A DNA stretch of 64,000 nucleotides from Pachysolen tannophilus NRRL Y-2460 (lineage: Eukaryota; Ascomycota; Pichiomycetes; Alaninales; Pachysolenaceae). The notes below the pieces were generated by a model. The model worked only from the letters and a program-made list of their open reading frames with translations. It made no database searches and was not told the DNA's origin. Each line of letters begins with the position of its first letter. Within the stretch, counting starts at the first letter, position 1. The DNA lies in assembly GCA_001661245.1 (NCBI GenBank), contig KV454012.1:1896388-1960387 (forward strand). Reading direction: 5' to 3'. Both the position numbers and the translations under genes were made by a program. Positions 22,325 through 33,062 of the stretch are shown here, in pieces.

Positions 22325-22938
22325 GATATTCATATCAATATAGTTTTCTTTTTTTCCAATTTGGAAAAGAAATATATGTTATCATAATTACTACCTTAGA
22401 TTTATTTAAAACTCAAATAGGAAAAGAAATGAAGTCAGCTAGTCACTCGTTCAATTTTTTCATTTTTTTTCATTTTTTTTTTTTTTTATTTTTTTTAAAA
22501 AATTTTCTTTTGCTTTTTCCTTTTTTTTTCACAATTTCAAATAGCATAGCATTTGAGTTATTATGTTTATAAAAAATAGAGTATTTTCACAGGTTAGGTG
22601 TTTTAGTTATTAAGAGGTATAGTAGTAGACTATTAATCACTTTTTTTATCTATAGTATGAAGTCGTGTATGACGTTTTAAAAACAAAGTGTGTAAATAAA
22701 TTTTTTGTGGTGAACTTTTTAATTCTAATTTCCGAAAGTAAAGCGGCGGTTAGCAAATTTGAATTAATAAATATCTATCTATATAGATTGATAATTTTAA
22801 AAATAATATTAATTTAATTTGAGCTGTGTTTGTCAAAGTTTTTTAATCAAACTTTTAGAATTTAGTTGAAACAAGTAACAATTTTTTCCCAATTCTTTTT
22901 TTTTTTAAAAAAAAAAATAAAAAAAAAAAAATAATTAA
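22325..22938. other. Spacer SAT4 / RVS161
   Basis: About 610 AT-rich bases with long T runs near 22480-22500 and a poly-T/poly-A block just before the RVS161 start. One AAGTCGTG motif lies at 22660-22667. No gene seen. Confidence 0.5.
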
Positions 22939-23940
22939 ATGTCTTGGGAAGGATTTAAGAAAGCTGTTAATAGAACAGCGGCATCGGTACGTAACTATTA
23001 ACGAATCCTAAACGATTTTCTGAAATTTCTTCAGTTCATTGTTTCTTTTTTTTTTTTTTTCAAAAAATATCAATTGCTAATTTGTTTGTATATGTATATG
23101 TTTAGGTCACTGTGAAAAGTACTGATAAAGTCATTGATAGAGATTATGATACAGAAGAAAGAAGATATAAAACGTAAGTATATATATAATAATATACTTG
23201 AGGAGTGTATATGATGATAAGAAATACTAACTTTTTCGTTTAAATTTTCATAATTTGGATAAAGTCTTGAGACAGCAGGTCAAAAATTACAAAAAGAAAC
23301 AAAAGGTTATTTGGATTCGTTAAGAGCAGTGACGGCATCTCAAGTTACAATTGCTGAGATTGTTTCTAATTTATATGAAGATTCAAAAGATTCTGCTTAT
23401 GGTGATGTAGGTTCATATTATTTACAAGCAGTTCAAGATTTTGATCAAGAAACTGTAAAACAATTAGATGGTCCATTTAGAGAAACAGTATTGGATCCTG
23501 TAACAAAATTTTGTTCTTATTTTACTGAAATTGATGAAGCTATTAAAAAAAGAGCTCATAAAAAAGTAGATTATGAACAATGTAAGGCCAAAGTCAGAAG
23601 ATTGATTGATAAACCATCTAAAGATGCTGCAAAATTACCAAGAGCAGAAAAAGAATTAGCATTAGCAAAAGATATATTTGAAGATTTAAATAATCAATTA
23701 AAAACAGAATTACCACAGTTAATTGGTTTAAGAGTTCCATATTTTGATCCAACTTTTGAAGCATTAATTAAAATTCAACTAAGGTTTTGTACAGAAGGTT
23801 ATACTAGATTAGCGCAAGTTCAACAATATTTAGAACAAACTTCAAGGGATGAGTATGCCAATGGTCAATTGGACACCAAGATTGATGATTTAATTGGACA
23901 AATGAATAATTTAAACATATGTGCGCTTGGTCATAAATGA
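22939..23940 (+). CDS. RVS161: N-BAR amphiphysin Rvs161, three exons
   Basis: Exons 22939-22986, 23106-23173 and 23265-23940 join to 263 residues (265 in S. cerevisiae). The product starts MSWEGFKKAVNRTAASVTVK and continues DYDTEERRYK, TLETAGQKLQKETKGYLDSL, all N-BAR domain. It ends QLDTKIDDLIGQMNNLNICA. Rvs161 pairs with Rvs167 to bend membranes and drive vesicle scission in endocytosis, and acts in cell fusion. Donors are GTACGT and GTAAGT. The second intron has a perfect TACTAAC at 23225-23231. Acceptors are TAG (23105) and AAG (23264); the AAG acceptor is forced by frame and by the conserved protein. Two introns is more than in Saccharomyces, where the gene has none. Confidence 0.93.
22987..23105 (+). 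other. RVS161 intron 1
   Basis: 119 bases, donor GTACGT, acceptor TTTAG. There is no perfect TACTAAC; TTGCTAAT near 23070-23080 is the best branch candidate. Confidence 0.85.
23174..23264 (+). other. RVS161 intron 2
   Basis: 91 bases, donor GTAAGT, branch TACTAAC at 23225-23231, acceptor AAG. Confidence 0.85.
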
Positions 23941-26358
23941 GGATTCCATCCATGTATGATAAATATAAAGTCATCAACGTAAAATATATATATTTTCTCA
24001 AATTGAGAGTATATTGGAATTTCCTCCTCCCTTTTTGTCATATTTGGTTTTTTGTCTATTGTGAAATGTTTATTACTGGTAGTTTATTTTGATAAGTTTT
24101 TTTTTTTTTTTTTTTTTTTTTTTTCATTTTTTGGATAAGATGTTAGGTATAAAAGCAGTATATATGTATTTAAAATGTACTTCTATACTTAGAATCTATT
24201 TATCTAATGTAATCAATACAATAGTATCTTACAGTAACAAATAATTGTTTTGCGTCATAAATCTGATTTTTTGTTTTAAAAAAAAAAAAAACAATAGAAT
24301 TTAAGGTATGAAACCAAAAAAGACAAGGTACAAATTTTTAATATTCTTGCCTTAGTTTACTTTTCTAATATTTAAAATACGAGTATGAATTCCCGAATAA
24401 TCAATATTTATATTATCTATAAAGGGCATAAGTGAAATCAGAGATTAAGACTAATGTAATAATTATTAACTAAAAATATTTTAAAAATAATATGCAATGT
24501 ATTGGGCACGAGTAATAACTCGGAGCTAACAGTTTCCACAATATTTTAAAATACAGCCGATCTATTTATTGTTTATTATATTTTTTCAATAATATCAAAA
24601 GATTTGTACTATCAAGATTTGAATGATAATTGGTTAAAAATCATTCTTAACAGCACCAAAAAAAAATTGCTTGTTCGTAATCTAGATAAATTTTATAATT
24701 CTTCTTTTTTTAACTGTTAACAGCTCTACAAGTTAGTAAAAATATGATTATAAATGTAAAAATTGAATTACGGGCGTTGTAATTGAATTATTCAAGTTTA
24801 GATTAATTTTTAAAAAGAATAATCCGATCACACGGACAGACGGAGTAGAGTTTCCAGAACTTCTTCATACAGTTATGTCTATCTTTAAACACTTATTCAA
24901 TTAGGCCTACTTCAGGGCAACATCTTCAAAAACAATATATATTTTTTTTTTTGCAATAGGTATACTGTGCTCCGATCTCAAACAATAACTTACTTGCTGG
25001 CATCTTTCAAAATATATAAAAAAAAAGAAAAAGAAAGAAACAAAACTAGAACTTATTTATCTACTAATACATAACGGCGAACGAGTTTTTTTTTTTTTTT
25101 TTTGTGTTTTTTTTTCTCAAATAATTAAGGCTTAAATGAGATCTCTCCCTTAAGTACCGGAGGATTTAACTGGGATATAAACAATTTAAAAGAAAAATCT
25201 AGCAGCAAAAGAATCAATACAACTCTGGGGGGAGAGTCTTGTTAAATTTTTTTTTTCTTTTTTTTTTAATACCTCAATTAAATCAATAATGATCAACATG
25301 TAAGCTATCTCAAGAATCAATTATAAGATTCTAACACTTTCTCTTGGTTGATTGACTGATTGATTACTTAGCTATCTATTAAAAGTTTAAATTTTTTACA
25401 TTAAATTAATTGTAGTTTTACAAATGCTTTCTATATATCGTCATAAATAAAAATAAAAGAAAACTAAAGCTAAAACTAAAGGTAAAACGGCTTTTCTTAA
25501 TACTAACATAATAACATTAGTAAAACTCAAAAACTAAAGCCAAAACTTCTCCTAGACTCCCATAAAATAAAAAATAATAAAATAATAAAATAATAAAATA
25601 ATAAAATAATTAAATAATAAAATAAAAGAATAGAAGATTACTTAAATTGCCCTTTTGACGCTTGTTCTAGTTATACTTTTATTTTAAAGTAATATTTTTT
25701 TGCATTTTCTTTGATTTTTTTTTTTTTTTTTTGTTTTTTGGATTTTTGACTTTTTTCGAATTTTCTCTTTTGATGAAAAATTAATAGTAAAAGAAAGAAT
25801 AATAAGTAGCTAAACAATTATTATAATCAATCAAAGGAAAAAGAAAAAAAAAATACATTTTGAAAAGTGTAGGCTTTAAAAGTAATGGCTCAGGATAAGG
25901 GATCCATAGACAAATTTTTAAAAAAGCCATTGCAAAAAAAAAAAGAGACATATATATTCTTTTTAAGAATAGGCGTTTAGATCTTTATTAATATATATAT
26001 ATAAAATATATTAATTAATATAGATATATATATATATACGTATATGTATATATGTATATATTTATGTATGTATATATATATATATATAATATAATACTCA
26101 TTAGCCATAGTTTTCTTTAATTATTATAATTTATTATTGGCTATCTAGTTCCAATTCATTGTTAAAAGAATTGATTGTTTGTTAATTGGCGGTTATTTCA
26201 TAGAAAGCTGTTAAAATAAATGGATTCTTGATTATTATTTTAAAAAATTGATTATATATATATAGAGATAAAAAGAAGGAGAATTGAGATAAATTTAATT
26301 AATAATAATAACAAAAAGATAATATATATATAAAGAGAAAAAGGAAAAAGAAATAAAG
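23941..26358. other. Long spacer RVS161 / SCAP-like gene
   Basis: 2.4 kb without a recognisable gene. It holds a long T run near 24100-24124, several poly-T and poly-A tracts, an 8-bp tandem repeat (25566-25610) and TA-rich microsatellites (25990-26095). A short complementary pair CTCTCCC (about 25143) / GGGAGAG (about 25231) frames a less AT-rich stretch of about 95 bases that could form a hairpin. The size and TA tracts suggest a long promoter or 5' leader for the SCAP-like gene. Confidence 0.5.
25566..25625. repeat. Tandem AAAATAAT repeat
   Basis: About six to seven copies of an 8-base unit AAAATAAT, slightly degenerate at the end. Confidence 0.85.
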
Positions 26359-29300
26359 ATGAAGAGATTGTTACCATTGCTGAAGCATATTTTAATTCAT
26401 CATTTTAGATTTGAAATACTCAAATCATATTATAATAGATTGGCTCAACAAATTTTAAAGAATCCGCGGTTATTCATATTATGGCCAATATTAATAATAT
26501 TTATAATATCTTATCCGGCTATTTATTCTTTATATTCGGCTCCGTCATTAGCTCTTCATTCTTATAATTCGGATTTTAAAAGTATATTGGTGGATGAATC
26601 ATCAATAATGCAATTTAATAATAAAGATTCCGATAATAGAGCATTGGCAGATTTGGAATTTAAACAATTATGGATTCAAACTAATTTTAACGATTATGAT
26701 AATCAAGAAATTAATAATAACAATAATAACAATAATAATAATATTAATAAGGAAAATCATCAATCGTATAATATCGATGATGATGATGAAGATAATAATA
26801 ATAATAATAATTTAAATAAGGACATTCAAATCAGCAAAAAAACTAATAATAAAAATAAAAAATTTAATGATGATGAAGATAATAGATCAAATGCATTACA
26901 AAAAACATTTCTCTTAAACGCATTAAGCTTACAAAAGAGATTATTAGAAGGAATTCAAATTTCAGATAATGTTCATGATGGCCTGGCGGGACCCAGAGCT
27001 TTTGTACATTCACCACTCCAATTTTGGGGAAATAATGAAAAGATATTAGAAAATGATGAAAAAATATTGAAAACAATTCATGCAAATTCACCTAAAAAGT
27101 CCCCAACTGGTGTAACATTAGCACATTCAAGTTTATTTTCAGGAATAGTTAAAGTAAATGGTTTAGTCAAATCTGCAGATGCTTTAAAAATTTCTTTATT
27201 TTATAAACCTAATAAAGATGGAATTGATGCAGGTGATATTTGGGATCAAAATTTAAAATTATTAAAAGATGAACAATTACAAAATGAATTTGAAAATCTT
27301 AATTTTATAATATTTAACAAAGAAAAAAATGAAACAAAATTTAAAAAAATTCATATGAGAATAATACCGATGAAGTTTGCTGATCAAATAATGCTTGCAT
27401 TAACATATATATGCATAGTACTGTATTTCGTGATATCATTGGTAAATATTCATTCAGTTAAATCAAGAATAGGATTATTGATTGCATTTGTTGTTGAAGT
27501 GGCATTATCAATTTTTTCTGCCCTGACAATAACTTCATATTTATTTAGAGGAATAGATTTTTTCCAAATGCCTTCACAAATTTTACCATTTGTTGTGATT
27601 GTGGTAGGCATTGAAAACATGTTTAGATTGCTCAATTCCATCTTATCAATTCCTGATGAAATGCCTTTGCAAATTAAATTATCAAGAGCATTAACAAACA
27701 GTGGGTTATCTTCAACTTTGATAGTAGCAGCAGATTTGTTGATACTAATATTTGTTATTCCATTTGTTGCTTCTTCAACTAGACAGTTTTGCTGTTTTGC
27801 TCTAATAGCTTTAGTAATTGATCATTTTTTACATTTGACATATTTTACAGCAGTAGTTAGTGTTGATATGAGAAGATTAGAGTTAGAGAATTTATTACGC
27901 CGCTCAAATGCTCAAGGAGGCGGTTTAATTCCATCATCAGCTAACAGAGTGGATAATGGAAATAAGAAACGTGCTGTTCCTAAAAAGAATTTACTTTCAA
28001 ATTCTCATTTGGATATATCCATTGATGTTCCTAGGAGAAGATTTTCTTTGAAGAATTTTTTTGGAGAAAGTTTCTTTAAGATTAAATTACCATTTTCAAC
28101 AACAGTAGCTGGATCAGTATTTATGGTCGTTCTTCTATTAATTGTTAATTTACGTTGGATTGGAAGTAGTTCTCATATTAATGTATTTCATCAGGATAAC
28201 GAAATATATAAATCGAGTTTACCTTCTTCGGAATATGATAAACAACAACCAGGAATTGTTTCAGAAAATCTATTATCATCTTCTGTCCATTTATCTGATC
28301 AGTTTAATATATCGGTTGTGGAAAATGGTAAATTTACGTTTTTCCTTGATCAAAAATATTTTGGTATGGAATTTGCCAAGTTATTGGAAATCCCAGATAA
28401 ATACGATGTATACAAGCTAACAATATTAGTGGAAGAACCTTCGATTGCTGTTCATAAATCGGCTTTTGATGAATTTGAGTTTAATTTTTACAGAAACTAT
28501 CATAATAACTATGGAAATAGATATGGTTTCCATAATAAATTGATCCCAATTGTGAATTTTGATTTACAAACCACCTACAAATTTGATGTTTATTATTTGT
28601 TTGAATTTTTAACTTCTTTAATTTTTACCCTGTCAGTTGCAAGTATGATTTTAAAGTTGTTTATTAAAACCAATGACTATGGAAGTATGATGACTTCAGA
28701 CAATGTTCTTAGTGATGATACACTGTATAAGTTTAGTTTCAAGCCCCCATTTAACTGTAAAGAATTATGCAATGGTCATTTTTTGGATATTATTAATGTC
28801 ACTACTTCTGCTTGTCCTTTTATAGTTTCAGTTGGAGTGGACCGAAAATTATTAGTTTGGTCACCCGTAACGAATCCACTTCCTCCACCTACAGAGTTAC
28901 CTATTTCAAAGCAACTTTGGCCAATAACAAACGTTGTTATGTCGGATTCTGGTAATTTCATTGCCGCATTTAACAAATATGGTACAATTAAATGTTGGTC
29001 AAGATTGTCAATGATTTGTATCTGGACTGTACAGATTGATGATTTGAAAAAGTCTAAAATGTTGGAATCATTTTTCAGGAAAAGAACGGCTCCAGCATTT
29101 TCCAGCAGGAAGAAAGGAATTAAAAGTAGGTTGGCTAAAAAAACCCGTCCAAATGGTGGATCGAGTAACAACTTCAACTATAATCAAAGTGTTATAACTG
29201 AAGATGATGACAAGGTTAATTCTTCCGAGAGGTCTGAAGTGAGACATAGCAGGGCCACTTCAATTTCATCAATGACTCTCCCCAGATCAATGTCTATTGA

Positions 29301-30705
29301 TTCTACTTTTGATCGCAGTAATAATTTGAAACTGTTAAGTGAAAATACAGACTATGAATTCACTATGATTTTATCGAATGGATCTATGTATATAATTTCA
29401 TGCGAAGACGGAAGTCTAAAAGAAGAAAAAATAACCACATCACCATTAGTTAGTGCTGCAAAAATTATATCACCCAGAGTTAATGATAGATTGGTTTGTA
29501 TTACGGACTCGGGTAATCTTATTGTCGCAGTAGTTATAAATAACAAATGGAAAATTAGAGAATTAGCAGTACAGAAGGAAAACTATAATTCGGGAAGAAG
29601 TTTATTGACACCTGCAGCATTATCTAGGAAGTCAAGTTTTTCATCTTTAGCACATCAAAATTTCCAAAAGAGTCCAGAATTACGATCGCAATTGAATTTT
29701 CAAAAAAAACATCCTTGGGACCATCATCTGGACGTTGACGATGATGAAGAGAATAGGAAAAAAACAGAATTTGAAAATTCGGAGATTGCTACAGTTTCGT
29801 TTGTTGGTATGATTGTTAGAACTAAAGGCACTATTGCAGAATTAATTGATGTACAAACTGGGACATTAGTGAAAACTTTTAATATTGGACAATTTAAACG
29901 AGGTACTTTTAAAGTATTTCATTCACCTCCTATACATTGCAGATTTTGTGGTAGTGCTTCGATATCTTCTTTTTCTATTGTCTATATCGAATTGGATACA
30001 AATACTTTGATATTACATACATTTTCCATTGATAATAGAGCCAAAAACAATATTTGTTTACGTGTTGAGAGAGATCCTAGGGAAACGAGATGTCTTGGTT
30101 TTGAGAGGGTCACTGAGCATCAGCATTGGTTGGATAATGTTGAAGGTTGGTGTTTGACAGATCTGAACATGGTGATGGGTATTAGAAGAAAAGAAGGGGT
30201 AGAGATGAAAGACCGAGATATAATACATTCTTCTAGCTCTTATTCGACTTCAGTGCGGTCTTCTTTGATTAGCAACTTGAAACTTAAGAGGAATAGTGGT
30301 GGAAATGGTGTTGAAAGTCAAAAACTAGGACAAAAACAGAATGGCGATTCCGGTTCTTCACTTAATAGTGATAAGATATGGGAAGGTTTTACCTTAGACG
30401 CATCTGGTAAGGTACTTTACAATCAAATTCCGAATGGTTCAGATAATGGCTTATTTATCAAGAGTATTGGCCCCGTTGCAAAGTTTGGTCATAAATCGAT
30501 TGTTGTCACTTTTGGAAATGTCATGAAAATTTTCTACAATGGAAATTCAAACTTATTTGATGTAGATGGTATTGGAAGTGACACCAGCGACAGTAATATT
30601 AACAGATTAGGTTTCATCAACAGAAGAAAGAGATTAAATGTTTATAATTATCAGTTGACACATTCGACAAATTATAATGTGACTGATGAGTTGCTGGAAG
30701 AATGA
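26359..30705 (+). CDS. SCP1: SCAP-like sterol-sensing protein (SREBP escort, Scp1 type)
   Basis: 1448 residues. SCAP proteins hold SREBP-type factors in the ER and escort them to the Golgi when sterol or oxygen is low. Order of parts: TM1 (about 36-60, LFILWPILIIFIISYPAIYS); a long luminal loop with an Asn/Asp insert (about 118-175), the SCAP-type AGPRAFVHSPLQFWG and TLAHSSLFSGIVKVNG; a five-helix sterol-sensing domain (about 343-510) with FVVIVVGIENMFRLLNSI, SRALTNSGLSSTLIVAADLL and VIDHFLHLTYFTAVVSVDMR; two more membrane segments (about 577-597 and 755-778); then a cytosolic WD-type region (about 800-1440) with PFIVSVGVDRKLLVWSPVTN and GNFIAAFNKYGTIKCWSRLS. NPC1, Patched and HMG-CoA reductase share the sensing domain but lack this C-terminal propeller. 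No SREBP gene is in the window. Family assignment is strong; the symbol follows fission yeast usage. Confidence 0.88.
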   Translation: MKRLLPLLKHILIHHFRFEILKSYYNRLAQQILKNPRLFILWPILIIFIISYPAIYSLYSAPSLALHSYNSDFKSILVDESSIMQFNNKDSDNRALADLEFKQLWIQTNFNDYDNQEINNNNNNNNNNINKENHQSYNIDDDDEDNNNNNNLNKDIQISKKTNNKNKKFNDDEDNRSNALQKTFLLNALSLQKRLLEGIQISDNVHDGLAGPRAFVHSPLQFWGNNEKILENDEKILKTIHANSPKKSPTGVTLAHSSLFSGIVKVNGLVKSADALKISLFYKPNKDGIDAGDIWDQNLKLLKDEQLQNEFENLNFIIFNKEKNETKFKKIHMRIIPMKFADQIMLALTYICIVLYFVISLVNIHSVKSRIGLLIAFVVEVALSIFSALTITSYLFRGIDFFQMPSQILPFVVIVVGIENMFRLLNSILSIPDEMPLQIKLSRALTNSGLSSTLIVAADLLILIFVIPFVASSTRQFCCFALIALVIDHFLHLTYFTAVVSVDMRRLELENLLRRSNAQGGGLIPSSANRVDNGNKKRAVPKKNLLSNSHLDISIDVPRRRFSLKNFFGESFFKIKLPFSTTVAGSVFMVVLLLIVNLRWIGSSSHINVFHQDNEIYKSSLPSSEYDKQQPGIVSENLLSSSVHLSDQFNISVVENGKFTFFLDQKYFGMEFAKLLEIPDKYDVYKLTILVEEPSIAVHKSAFDEFEFNFYRNYHNNYGNRYGFHNKLIPIVNFDLQTTYKFDVYYLFEFLTSLIFTLSVASMILKLFIKTNDYGSMMTSDNVLSDDTLYKFSFKPPFNCKELCNGHFLDIINVTTSACPFIVSVGVDRKLLVWSPVTNPLPPPTELPISKQLWPITNVVMSDSGNFIAAFNKYGTIKCWSRLSMICIWTVQIDDLKKSKMLESFFRKRTAPAFSSRKKGIKSRLAKKTRPNGGSSNNFNYNQSVITEDDDKVNSSERSEVRHSRATSISSMTLPRSMSIDSTFDRSNNLKLLSENTDYEFTMILSNGSMYIISCEDGSLKEEKITTSPLVSAAKIISPRVNDRLVCITDSGNLIVAVVINNKWKIRELAVQKENYNSGRSLLTPAALSRKSSFSSLAHQNFQKSPELRSQLNFQKKHPWDHHLDVDDDEENRKKTEFENSEIATVSFVGMIVRTKGTIAELIDVQTGTLVKTFNIGQFKRGTFKVFHSPPIHCRFCGSASISSFSIVYIELDTNTLILHTFSIDNRAKNNICLRVERDPRETRCLGFERVTEHQHWLDNVEGWCLTDLNMVMGIRRKEGVEMKDRDIIHSSSSYSTSVRSSLISNLKLKRNSGGNGVESQKLGQKQNGDSGSSLNSDKIWEGFTLDASGKVLYNQIPNGSDNGLFIKSIGPVAKFGHKSIVVTFGNVMKIFYNGNSNLFDVDGIGSDTSDSNINRLGFINRRKRLNVYNYQLTHSTNYNVTDELLEE

Positions 30706-31474
30706 TGAAGAATGAGAAATATATATATAAAAAAAAAAATAAATGGAAAGAACATTTACAAAAAAACAATTTTTTTTTCTTTTATTTTTTTTTAATAAAG
30801 GGAAAAGAAGAGCAGTATCAAAACTGACTGAATCTATTAAAGTTTAAAGGTCCTTCTTTTCTTTGGAACTATTGCATGTTGTTTTTCTTATTCCTAAAGC
30901 TTATGTTTACTTTATATTTCACTGTTTCTTTTTAAGGGAAACATTTTTTTTTTACTACTACTACTCTTACTACTACTATTATTATTACTATTATTATTAT
31001 TATTACTATTATTATTATTATCATTATTGCGTTTTACTCATTTTATTCATTTGCCTGTATTTTTACTATTTTTAATTTTGTCTTGGAGTAAACAGTACAG
31101 GTTTATTTGTCTTAACTTTGATACATTTATTCTATTGTAGATTCTTCACATATCCCTCCAACTAAAATATCAAAAAACCCACATCACCATCTACTCAACC
31201 CGGAAATCTTCAATAATCACAACTTTACCTCTCCTGATATCATCGTCGGTTTTATCACTCCATTTCCATCACCAGAAACCATATCCAAAATGGCAGGCGT
31301 GTAAACTGGATCAAAAACAGGTGAAAAAAGGTAGTGCACTTCTAACTGTATTTTGTTTTGATTAAAAAACTGTGGAACCAAAAAACGCCAGTACAGGATA
31401 AATATTATACGAATACGAGTTTTATTCAAGTTATTGGGATTTTGTTTTAAGTTGATCAAGAAAATTTTTTTGAA
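30706..31474. other. Spacer SCAP-like gene / Gln-rich gene with triplet microsatellite
   Basis: 770 bases. A run of ACT/ATT triplets at about 30952-31030 is the main feature. The rest is AT-rich promoter-type sequence. Confidence 0.55.
30952..31030. repeat. TAC/TAT trinucleotide microsatellite
   Basis: Continuous imperfect run of (CTA)/(TTA) triplets in the spacer; the frame is open but reads only Tyr, an artefact of the repeat. Confidence 0.85.
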
Positions 31475-32815
31475 ATGAAGGAGCCAAGAGTGGGAAATGC
31501 GCCTTATAAGAAGCGGCGGTCGAAGTCGAACGCTGTTCAGCAGCAGCAGCAAGCACATCAACAAGCACCGATTTCTCTGCCACCACCAGCTATTGAAGAA
31601 ATTTCTATCCATGATGAAATTGATGTATTATCATATAGACATGAAGTATCTCGTAAATTAATAGGCAATCAAGAATTATTGGAGAATGTGACTCAGAAAT
31701 ATTTTACCATTGATAGTATTGTTCCACCGAAATCGCTTCCTGATTCGATTATACAAGGTATTAAATTTGATTCTTCAAAAGATGATGTTGAAAATAAAAA
31801 TCAAGAATTATTAGAGAGAGAAAATTTGATATTAAGAAGTAAATTGAATAATTTATTACCTAATGATATTATATTAGGTGACATAAAATTGATGAATTTA
31901 AAATTAAGAATGTTAGAAGAGGAAAATTTGTCTTTAAAAAATGAATTGGATGAATCGGAAAAAATATTGGTCAATGAAGAATATGAGTACCAGTTTAAAA
32001 AATCTGAAGAATTGAGAAAATCATTTATTAACTTAAATGGAGCTGATAAATATGAAGAACAAACAAAGTTAGTTGAGGATATAATGAATAATGACTATAA
32101 ATATAATTTTAAAAAAATTTTCCATAAAGAGGATGCCATAACTCAATTCTCACAACCAAACTTGTATAACAACAGAATAACGGCTGCTTCAGTAGCTTCA
32201 CTGAATTTAGCTAAACAAAAAGAACTAGAGCAGCAACAGCAACAGCAACAGCAAGAACAGCAGCTGCAGCAGCAACAACAACAACTACAACAAACTGATA
32301 ATATGAACATTCAAGACAACAATAACGATAGTGCTATTGTTTCGCCATTTCAACCCCTGCAATCAAGACCTTCTTCTCAAATGCTGCAGTCTCGTAATCA
32401 TTTTTTGTCCAATCTGTCTGTACCATTGCAGCAGCAGCAGCCACAACCACAACAACTGTTTATTCCTCAAGACCGTTTCCAGCTCACTCCTCAGCAATCT
32501 TTCAACAATTTGGTTCCTCAGATAAACCAGCAACTGCCTCCTCTCCAGCAACTGCAACAGCAGCAGCCACAACAACAACAACAACAACAGCTGCCACCTG
32601 TATCTCAGCCTCAAAAAATGCAACAGTTGGCCCAACAGCAAAATCAGAATACTCTGTTATACGGGAACCAACTAGACAGTTTTGGAATATTGCCTCCAAA
32701 TGATTTCACAGCTTCTGCCGGAAATGATGATCTTTTGAAGGATGATGGATCCTTTAATGGATTGCTACAGTCTACATTGGATGATCAAGTTTTCTTTGAT
32801 CATAGTATGGAATAA
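31475..32815 (+). CDS. Gln-rich coiled-coil nuclear protein, possibly Snf6-like
   Basis: 446 residues. A basic start (YKKRRSKS) is followed by a conserved-looking segment IHDEIDVLSYRHEVSRKLI and then VPPKSLPDSII. A helical, coiled-coil-like region spans about 105-200 (LLERENLILRSKLNNLL, LKLRMLEEENLSLKNELDE). The second half is Gln runs and an acidic/Phe-containing end (LLKDDGSFNGLL, QVFFD). The layout (basic head, HDExDxxSxR motif, Gln-rich tail, acidic aromatic end) resembles the SWI/SNF subunit Snf6 of S. cerevisiae. Similarity is judged by eye over a short stretch only, so I leave the symbol blank. It is convergent with GPI13, 247 bases apart. Confidence 0.6.
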   Translation: MKEPRVGNAPYKKRRSKSNAVQQQQQAHQQAPISLPPPAIEEISIHDEIDVLSYRHEVSRKLIGNQELLENVTQKYFTIDSIVPPKSLPDSIIQGIKFDSSKDDVENKNQELLERENLILRSKLNNLLPNDIILGDIKLMNLKLRMLEEENLSLKNELDESEKILVNEEYEYQFKKSEELRKSFINLNGADKYEEQTKLVEDIMNNDYKYNFKKIFHKEDAITQFSQPNLYNNRITAASVASLNLAKQKELEQQQQQQQQEQQLQQQQQQLQQTDNMNIQDNNNDSAIVSPFQPLQSRPSSQMLQSRNHFLSNLSVPLQQQQPQPQQLFIPQDRFQLTPQQSFNNLVPQINQQLPPLQQLQQQQPQQQQQQQLPPVSQPQKMQQLAQQQNQNTLLYGNQLDSFGILPPNDFTASAGNDDLLKDDGSFNGLLQSTLDDQVFFDHSME

Positions 32816-33062
32816 ACATGCTATGAGAAATTATATATTACTACTATTCTTATTATATATGTATTTTTAAAGAGCTTTTATGGACTGAAATTATAAATAA
32901 CTTCGATGTACTTATGTTTTTGACCCTTTCAGGGTCCTTATATTCCTTGTAGATTATTAAGAAGTACCAATTGATTGATAGGAACTAAAAAAGCGAAAAC
33001 TCCCCCTAACCCATCTGTGATTTTTCTTGTTCATTAAATAACAAGTATCTATTTTTTGTGAC

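Noticed and set aside
25140-25240. Segment framed by CTCTCCC and GGGAGAG, considered as a structured RNA
   Set aside because: Only a 7-bp closing pair and no further stem that I can support; left as a note in the spacer entry.
30863-31075. Frame with a long Tyr run
   Set aside because: Translation of a TAC/TAT microsatellite; no conserved flanks.
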